This document shows positions 6,704 to 10,787 of a DNA stretch of 10,787 nucleotides, one piece after another (within the stretch, counting starts at the first letter, position 1; every line of letters begins with the position of its first letter). Under the pieces are notes generated by a model. It was not told the DNA's origin. It ran no database searches and saw only the letters and a list, made by a program, of their open reading frames with translations. Location: assembly GCA_031257135.1 (NCBI GenBank), contig JAIRPH010000137.1:1-10787 (forward strand). The letters are read 5' to 3'. The DNA comes from Spirochaetaceae bacterium (GTDB lineage: Bacteria; Spirochaetota; Spirochaetia; Treponematales; Breznakiellaceae). Position numbers and translations under genes: made by a program.

Positions 6704-7642
6704 TCATTTCCGGGCTTGAGCGATAATATCGTCCGCCATTTTTTCTACGGTATATGAAGGACTCCAGCCGATTTCCCTTTGGGCTCGGGTACAATCAATG
6801 GTCCATTCCTTATACCCCGATACCACCGCCATAATATCCGGCGCGGGCGCGTAGGTAAACTGAGCGTCAGGCAGTGTTTTTTTGACGTATTCAACGAGCC
6901 GGCTTACCGCTACGTTTCCAGAGGCGATGTTGTAAATCCGGCTTTTCGCTTCAGGGACCGTCATGAGTTTTACCAGCGCGCTGACCGCATCTTTGATATA
7001 GACCACCGGATAAGAGGTATCCGGGCTTACTTCGATGGCGTAAGGCTCTCCTTTCGCCGCTTTCTCAGGAATAAGAGAGGTAAACAGACTGGCAGAGCCT
7101 ACCGCAACTCGATTCGGTCCGGTAACCGCGGCGAAACGCACGGCTCGAAAGTCCAGCCCGTACCGGCGGACATAGAGCAGTCCCATTTGTTCGGCGGTCA
7201 GTTTGGTCAGTCCGTACCAGCCGTCCGGTTCCAGCGGCATGGTTTCGGTAATGGGCTGGGGCAATCCCCGACCGTATACGCCGATGGTGCTTGCAAAAAC
7301 GACTCTGCGATTGCCGTTCTTCAGCGCGCTTTCAAGAACGTTGCAGGTACCCGCTACATTGATCCCGATAGCGGCTTGCGGGTCCCTATCGCACCCGGCG
7401 GTAAGAATTCCCGCAAGGTGAATGATCGGGTCCGCGGTTCCCGATTCCGCCGTAAGTTCCGCCACCAGCTTCCCGTCCCGAATATCCCCCTGCCGAAACT
7501 CGGCTTTGCCTTTCCAGCGGGCAAGCGCATCATCCTTAGGGGGAGTGTAATCAAACGCCAGCGTCTCTTTGCCCTGAGCAATAAGCGTATCCACCAGAGC
7601 TTGACCGAGGAATCCTCCGGCTCCGGTAACAAATACTGCCAT
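6704..7642 (-). CDS. NAD-dependent epimerase/dehydratase-type SDR
   Basis: Extended short-chain dehydrogenase/reductase, 312 residues from ATG 7642. The Rossmann motif is at the very N-terminus: TGAGGFLG with G7, G10 and G13. D31 at the end of the second strand points to NAD. The active-site set is S118/T119 (FASTIGVYG), Y143 and K147 (YGLTK). Family members oxidise or epimerise sugar nucleotides, sugar acids such as erythronate, or threonine. Since nothing here makes sugar nucleotides and dehydrogenase and transketolase genes follow, a catabolic dehydrogenase of a free sugar or sugar acid is the likelier role. The frame is open to a TTG at 7708, but that TTG is part of a TTGACA promoter box. 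ATG 7642 has AAGGAG seven bases upstream and puts the cofactor motif where the family has it. First gene of the operon; the tctB remnant follows after 16 bases. Confidence 0.9.
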   Translation of the reverse strand: MAVFVTGAGGFLGQALVDTLIAQGKETLAFDYTPPKDDALARWKGKAEFRQGDIRDGKLVAELTAESGTADPIIHLAGILTAGCDRDPQAAIGINVAGTCNVLESALKNGNRRVVFASTIGVYGRGLPQPITETMPLEPDGWYGLTKLTAEQMGLLYVRRYGLDFRAVRFAAVTGPNRVAVGSASLFTSLIPEKAAKGEPYAIEVSPDTSYPVVYIKDAVSALVKLMTVPEAKSRIYNIASGNVAVSRLVEYVKKTLPDAQFTYAPAPDIMAVVSGYKEWTIDCTRAQREIGWSPSYTVEKMADDIIAQARK

Positions 7643-7649
7643 ATACCTA

Positions 7650-7655
7650 CTCCTT
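7650..7655 (-). promoter_or_regulatory. Ribosome binding site that decides the SDR start
   Basis: AAGGAG at 7655-7650, seven bases before ATG 7642-7640. This and the position of the TGAGGFLG motif select the shorter protein over the 334-codon frame. Confidence 0.8.
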
Positions 7656-7665
7656 ATCAGATATC

Positions 7666-7690
7666 CTATGTTAAGATAATTAACGCATAG
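7666..7690. promoter_or_regulatory. Imperfect inverted repeat over the -10 region (possible operator)
   Basis: CTATG at 7666-7670 and CATAG at 7686-7690 are inverted copies, with TTAA at 7671-7674 and TTAA at 7679-7682 as inner arms. The match is imperfect because one arm has two extra bases (CG). The element covers the -10 box and the probable transcription start of the operon promoter, where a repressor would bind. No regulator gene is present in the window to pair with it. Confidence 0.3.
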
Positions 7691-7708
7691 ATACCCCGAT
7701 TTTGTCAA
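7679..7708 (-). promoter_or_regulatory. Promoter of the SDR-dehydrogenase-transketolase operon
   Basis: A perfect -35 box TTGACA (7708-7703) is followed after 18 bases by GTTAAT (7684-7679), four of six matches to the -10 consensus, preceded by an extended -10 TG at 7687-7686 (TGC). Transcription would start near 7672, about 30 bases before the SDR start codon. It begins 36 bases past the stop of the lyase-like gene, so the catabolic operon can be transcribed on its own. Confidence 0.55.
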
Positions 7709-7744
7709 GTTTCAGTGTGGAGAAAAAAACGCTTGTATTCAGAT

Positions 7745-9559
7745 TCAGAAAAAACCCGTTTCGATACGCATCTCCGGGGCGGCGAGATACTCCAGTTCCA
7801 CGCCGTTGAGAACGACCGAATCAGGAGCCGCGATGGAACACAGCCCATAACGGGGGTCCCTGAAAAGCAGTTCCCTTTCTCCGTTATATGAAACTTCAGC
7901 CGCGCTCATTTCGGAACAAAAGGCGTTAAAAGAAGCCCATTCGCCGACGTTGCCGCATCGGATGATCGCGCCGTGATTCAGTCCTCGGCTGATAACTTCT
8001 TTGCCGGCGTTCGCGCCGGAACCGACGATTTCATAGCCGTTGCTCCACCACACCGCGCAGAAAGCCCTGCCGCATCGGAAGAACAGCCACGGAGAAGGGG
8101 TTTTATATTCGTCATAATCGTAGAAAAGCGTGTAGCCGTGAATATAATGCACCAATTCTTCAGGATCGATGTTGAAAATCATAAGGGACAAGCCCCGATA
8201 TTGCTCGATGAACGGGATTGTTCCGTTTCCCGCCCAGTAACTGGGACGGTTTTCGCCGCTGAAAGCCGGTTCCCCCGGGTGATTGATGTAGAACTGAACC
8301 GCCTGCCTGCCCAGGGCGGCGTTCATCAGGTGCTGTTGATGTCCGTGCCGGAACGGTTTGAACCGCCTCACGCCGGCGATGAAAAAATCCGCCGTGCGGT
8401 AGGAATAGGTTTTGACCTGATTCATGCCTTGATCAAGCTCGACGCTCATCCATTCCTTTTCGCCGAGGAGAACGTCCTGATGATACGGCGGCGGTTCATA
8501 GGAGGAAAGGCTGAACAACGCCGCAGACCGTGTGCGGAAGTTTACATAGCCCGATCCGTAGGCAATCCATTCCAAGAAACTGGTTTCCACTTGCTCCCGG
8601 GATTTCAGGGTGTGTTCGTAAGCTCTGCCGTAGCTACAGCTCATCACGCCGTTGAAGCTGTTGTAGGCTATGATTTTGAAAGCGTAATCCAATGCAGACT
8701 TCGATAAGGACCGGATGGTTTCGTCCGGAGCGGTTTCGTAAAGGACAAAAAAGCCGAGCAGGTCGATAGGAATATAGGTTGCGGAATTCCACTCGGCGAA
8801 ACCCCAGCGGAAAAAAGCGGTAAACCACCCCTCGACCCGCTCTCGACCGATTGCGGACTGTTCCGCGCCGGTACGCCCGGAAGCGGAAAAGACTTCCTCT
8901 GGAAACAGCCAGCCCGCCAAGTATTGCGAAACATGAAAGAGAAACGCATGGTTTTCGCTGAAATACCACATCGCGTCGTTTCCCGGTTCGTCTATCCAGT
9001 AGCGGAACTTTAAAATAAGCCGTGTAATTTCTTCGCGCATATCCGCGGAGATAAGCCTTTTATAACGGACCATGAAAAGCAGTAACGGCGCGAGATGAAA
9101 ATCCGCGCAGTCTTCCATATCGTCAATCGCTGAAAGGCTCAGACGCAGGAAGCCTTCGGCTGTGGGCGTCAGCGTTCCCTGAACCTCGCAAACCGCCATT
9201 GCCCGATTAACTACAGCTTCCCCATGACTCATAATAAACCTCATTGCCCGCTGTTTCCGGTCCCGGATGCCGCCCTGCGCGTCTAGGTTCGTCAGCTCAG
9301 AAGACCGAAGCCCCAATACCAGTTCCCGATTGATCCGTATCCCCCCGGCTTCAACGCCGACATGGAACTTGTAAAGCCCAACCCATCGGCGTACCGGATC
9401 GATGCCGACGCTGTTACGGTCTTTCCGGGCGCAGACCCGAAACTCAGGCGTTTCGGAACTCGGGTCATAGCGGATGAAAAGCTCCCGATCAGCGTCAAGG
9501 GCGTCCGGGTCATAGCGCAGAACAATATCGGTTTTCAGGATTATTCTACTTTTTTCCAC
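7745..9559 (-). CDS. Putative polysaccharide lyase/heparinase-like protein (helical toroid plus beta region)
   Basis: A 604-residue protein without signal peptide or membrane helix. I do not recognise an exact family, but the layout resembles uncharacterised proteins related to (alpha/alpha)-toroid polysaccharide lyases. Helical middle, about 140-330: WYFSENHAFLFH (198-209), QYLAGWLFPEEVFSASGRTG, FRWGFAEWNSATYIPID, then SCSYGRAYEHTLKSRE (307-322). A beta-rich second half from about 355 includes HGHQQHLMNAALGRQAVQFY (405-424) and RPSYWAGNGTIPFIEQYRG (438-456). N203, H204, H405-H410, Y310 and R312 are candidate catalytic residues by analogy with the Asn/His/Tyr/Arg sets of lyases, which is inference. 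The GTG start at 9559 has no clear Shine-Dalgarno; the frame is open upstream only to a TGA near 9610 with no ATG, so the N-terminus is uncertain and the protein may be 5'-truncated. If it acts on oligosaccharides it must do so in the cytoplasm, perhaps feeding the operon downstream. Confidence 0.6.
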   Translation of the reverse strand: MEKSRIILKTDIVLRYDPDALDADRELFIRYDPSSETPEFRVCARKDRNSVGIDPVRRWVGLYKFHVGVEAGGIRINRELVLGLRSSELTNLDAQGGIRDRKQRAMRFIMSHGEAVVNRAMAVCEVQGTLTPTAEGFLRLSLSAIDDMEDCADFHLAPLLLFMVRYKRLISADMREEITRLILKFRYWIDEPGNDAMWYFSENHAFLFHVSQYLAGWLFPEEVFSASGRTGAEQSAIGRERVEGWFTAFFRWGFAEWNSATYIPIDLLGFFVLYETAPDETIRSLSKSALDYAFKIIAYNSFNGVMSCSYGRAYEHTLKSREQVETSFLEWIAYGSGYVNFRTRSAALFSLSSYEPPPYHQDVLLGEKEWMSVELDQGMNQVKTYSYRTADFFIAGVRRFKPFRHGHQQHLMNAALGRQAVQFYINHPGEPAFSGENRPSYWAGNGTIPFIEQYRGLSLMIFNIDPEELVHYIHGYTLFYDYDEYKTPSPWLFFRCGRAFCAVWWSNGYEIVGSGANAGKEVISRGLNHGAIIRCGNVGEWASFNAFCSEMSAAEVSYNGERELLFRDPRYGLCSIAAPDSVVLNGVELEYLAAPEMRIETGFF

Positions 9560-9654
9560 GCGTACAAAGCGTTTTTCGGCGATTCTCCCTCGGTTTCGGT
9601 ACTTGGATCAGAGCCGGCAGAAAAAGCGTCCCTCCCGCCGACGCCCGCTGGGTA

Positions 9655-9672
9655 TCAGAGTCCACGCTCTGA
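9655..9672. other. Small inverted repeat between methyltransferase and lyase-like genes
   Basis: TCAGAG, a six-base loop TCCACG, then CTCTGA. It stands 17 bases beyond the methyltransferase stop codon. There is no T-tract after it on either strand, so it is at best a weak 3'-end hairpin. The rest of the 130-base gap (9560-9689) holds no promoter or gene I can support. Confidence 0.35.
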
Positions 9673-9689
9673 GGCTTGACGCCGTAGCG

Positions 9690-10529
9690 TTACGTTCGCC
9701 ACGAAAAACGCATACTTACCCTATGGGTAAAGCGTATGACCTTTTTCCCTTCAAAAGGGATATAGTTCGCGCGCAGATAATCCGCAAGCGTTTTCCGCTT
9801 GGCATCCGTGTCAGCCCGATAACGGCTGGCGTAGGTCTCAAAAACCTCGTCAAAGGTCTTGTACACCAGCCGGACGTTTTTCCGTTCCACTTTAACATCC
9901 GGGTAAATACCCATACTGTACAGCAGATTAAAAATAATACTGCTTTCAGGAACCGGATAATGTTCTTTGCCGTACAGCAAAGGACTAAGCACAAGCGCGT
10001 CTTCGTCAAAAGACTGTAATCCGGCGTGCCAATACAAAACGTTATTGTTTGTGGAAACGCTCATCATTTTTTCTATGCCCTCTTTTAAGTCGAGCATACC
10101 GAGAGAAAAAGCCGCGAAACACAGGTCATAGGGCGCGTCCAAATCCGATTCAGCGTCCACATCTTCCCAGCGTTTAGGAACAAGACGAATGTTGTCCGCG
10201 CCTTCAAGAAGAATATTATCCTTAAAAACTTCAACCATACCCGCCGCGGGTTCAACCGCGGTAACGTGAGAAATCTTTTTTGAAAGCGGAATAGCGATAT
10301 TCCCGGGCCCCGCGCCGATGTCCAGCGCGCGGGATTGGGGCTTTACCATGCGGGAAAGTTCAGTAACGCGTTTTCTCGCGCTGGGACTTGCGGTAAAAGA
10401 ACTCAAATACTTTTTCGCCGCGTCTTTATCCGTCCAAGCCGTCCAACATTCGCCGCCGCATCCTGCATTAACATTTTTCCGCTGGGCGTCCATCCATACC
10501 TGATTCCAGTCTATATCCTCGTTTCTCAC
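9690..10529 (-). CDS. Class I SAM-dependent methyltransferase
   Basis: Cytoplasmic methyltransferase of the UbiE/type 11 kind, 279 residues. SAM-binding motif I is ALDIGAGPGNIAIPLS (68-83), the acidic residue of motif II is E93 (AVEPAAGM), and the acceptor-side region follows with LDAPYDLCFAAFSLGML (130-146). The N-terminus has a short helical region with WNQVW and a glycine/cysteine-rich stretch NAGCGGECW (21-29); these cysteines could bind metal, but this is a guess. The start is GTG with GGAG seven bases upstream (10540-10537) behind a run of six A. The preceding gene is an ABC-transporter ATPase on the same strand, 141 bases away. Methyltransferases of this broad type often sit beside metal, corrinoid or peptide importer genes, but the acceptor cannot be inferred. 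The C-terminus ends normally in a TAA. Confidence 0.88.
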   Translation of the reverse strand: MRNEDIDWNQVWMDAQRKNVNAGCGGECWTAWTDKDAAKKYLSSFTASPSARKRVTELSRMVKPQSRALDIGAGPGNIAIPLSKKISHVTAVEPAAGMVEVFKDNILLEGADNIRLVPKRWEDVDAESDLDAPYDLCFAAFSLGMLDLKEGIEKMMSVSTNNNVLYWHAGLQSFDEDALVLSPLLYGKEHYPVPESSIIFNLLYSMGIYPDVKVERKNVRLVYKTFDEVFETYASRYRADTDAKRKTLADYLRANYIPFEGKKVIRFTHRVSMRFSWRT

Positions 10530-10544
10530 CTTTTTTCTCCAATT

Positions 10545-10640
10545 TTTTAAAATACGCTTTTTAAAGATATTTCACTTTTTTAAAAATACGCTTTTTAGAA
10601 ATATTTCGCCTTTTCTAAAATATATTTTCTAAAAATAGTT
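10545..10640. repeat. AT-rich degenerate tandem repeat, 34-nt period
   Basis: Two 34-base units (10545-10578 and 10579-10612) agree at about 29 positions, sharing AATACGCTTTTTA and ATATTTC. A third, more diverged unit follows from 10613. The second unit contains the perfect decamer palindrome GAAATATTTC (10598-10607). AAAATACGC occurs three times (10549, 10583, 10642). The block occupies most of the gap between the ABC ATPase and the methyltransferase and would form its upstream region. A weak promoter pair, TTGTAT (10670-10665) and TATTTT (10647-10642) with 17 bases between, lies just upstream on the minus strand and is not convincing alone. Confidence 0.75.
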
Positions 10641-10670
10641 TAAAATACGCAGTGATGCTGTCTCATACAA

Positions 10671-10787
10671 TTACCTGCCGGTATTTTTAAAAGCATCGGC
10701 GGTAATGCAGTCGTTGCATATTTTTTGCGCGAGCGCGGTATCGTGCGTTACCGCGATAAGACCGATATTGCGCCGGGTACATTCCTC
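10671..10787 (-). CDS. ABC transporter ATP-binding protein, C-terminal fragment
   Basis: The last 38 codons of a gene that continues past the right edge of the window; the stop is TAA at 10673-10671. The fragment reads EECTRRNIGLIAVTHD and then TALAQKICNDCI. The sequence IGLIAVTHD is the strand and H-loop (switch histidine) that closes the nucleotide-binding domain of ABC ATPases, followed by the usual helix and ALAQKICN segment. Walker A, the signature motif and Walker B lie outside the window. The form is closest to importer ATPases of the peptide/nickel type, but 38 residues cannot settle the substrate. Confidence 0.75.
   Translation of the reverse strand, partial: EECTRRNIGLIAVTHDTALAQKICNDCITADAFKNTGR

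Noticed and set aside
7721..7747. Run of T on the minus strand after the lyase-like gene as a terminator
   Set aside because: GCGTTTTTTT is present but I could find no stable stem immediately before it; only a five-pair AAACG/CGTTT match with a large loop.
9560..9690. A second minus-strand frame ending KNALYAWKKVE just before the lyase-like gene, possibly a frameshifted N-terminus
   Set aside because: It ends in TAA within the first codons of the gene, has no supported start and no recognisable homology; I cannot show that it belongs to the protein.
10642..10670. Methyltransferase promoter TTGTAT-17-TATTTT
   Set aside because: Only three and four of six consensus matches in a very AT-rich stretch where such pairs arise by chance; mentioned in the repeat entry but not called.

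Overview
The window looks like chromosomal DNA of a spirochaete, most likely a Treponema of the termite-gut type. This is inferred from the mid-range GC, the frequent GTG/TTG starts, the style of the hybrid histidine kinase and its receiver domain, and the mix of split transketolase, tripartite tricarboxylate transporter (TTT) and zinc dehydrogenase genes. The genus is an inference; no rRNA or marker gene is present. Every convincing gene lies on the minus strand, so gene order runs from high to low coordinates.

Layout in the direction of transcription. (1) 10787-10671: the last 38 codons of an ABC-transporter ATPase. (2) 10670-10530: AT-rich spacer with a degenerate 34-nt tandem repeat. (3) 10529-9690: class I SAM-dependent methyltransferase. 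(4) 9559-7745: a large protein without a signal peptide that resembles polysaccharide-lyase/heparinase-like proteins. (5) 7708-2951: a catabolic operon with its own promoter (perfect -35). It encodes an NAD-dependent epimerase/dehydratase-type SDR, the scar of a TctB-TctA transporter gene pair, a zinc-dependent alcohol dehydrogenase, and the two subunits of a split transketolase. The dehydrogenase and transketolase genes are tightly packed (ATGA overlaps, or a Shine-Dalgarno within a few bases of the preceding stop). (6) 2946-2915: a perfect 32-nt palindrome. (7) 2884-176: a membrane-bound hybrid histidine kinase with its own sigma70-type promoter. (8) 138-1: a second strong leftward promoter that fires straight into an array of nine perfect TGACCTG heptanucleotides at the window edge.

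How the genes may work together: the SDR, zinc dehydrogenase and two-part transketolase suggest oxidation or epimerisation of a sugar, polyol or sugar acid to a ketose, then two-carbon transfer into central metabolism. The substrate cannot be read from the sequence and no kinase or isomerase is present. The transporter that should feed the pathway is broken: the first 22 codons of tctB are joined to the second half of tctA, with a likely one-base frameshift as well. The enzymes remain intact and well translated, so they either use a substrate from another route or are in early decay.

Most notable points: the tctBA deletion scar; the promoter-plus-heptanucleotide array, which could make a phase-variable, possibly leaderless transcript; two genes whose longest open frame begins inside a promoter -35 box, so that the likely true starts are downstream; and the perfect palindrome between the transketolase and kinase genes. 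No RNA genes, CRISPR array, insertion sequence or origin was recognised. The only gene-free gaps (1-175, 2825-2950, 7643-7744, 9560-9689, 10530-10670) are each under 300 bases and are described in the entries.
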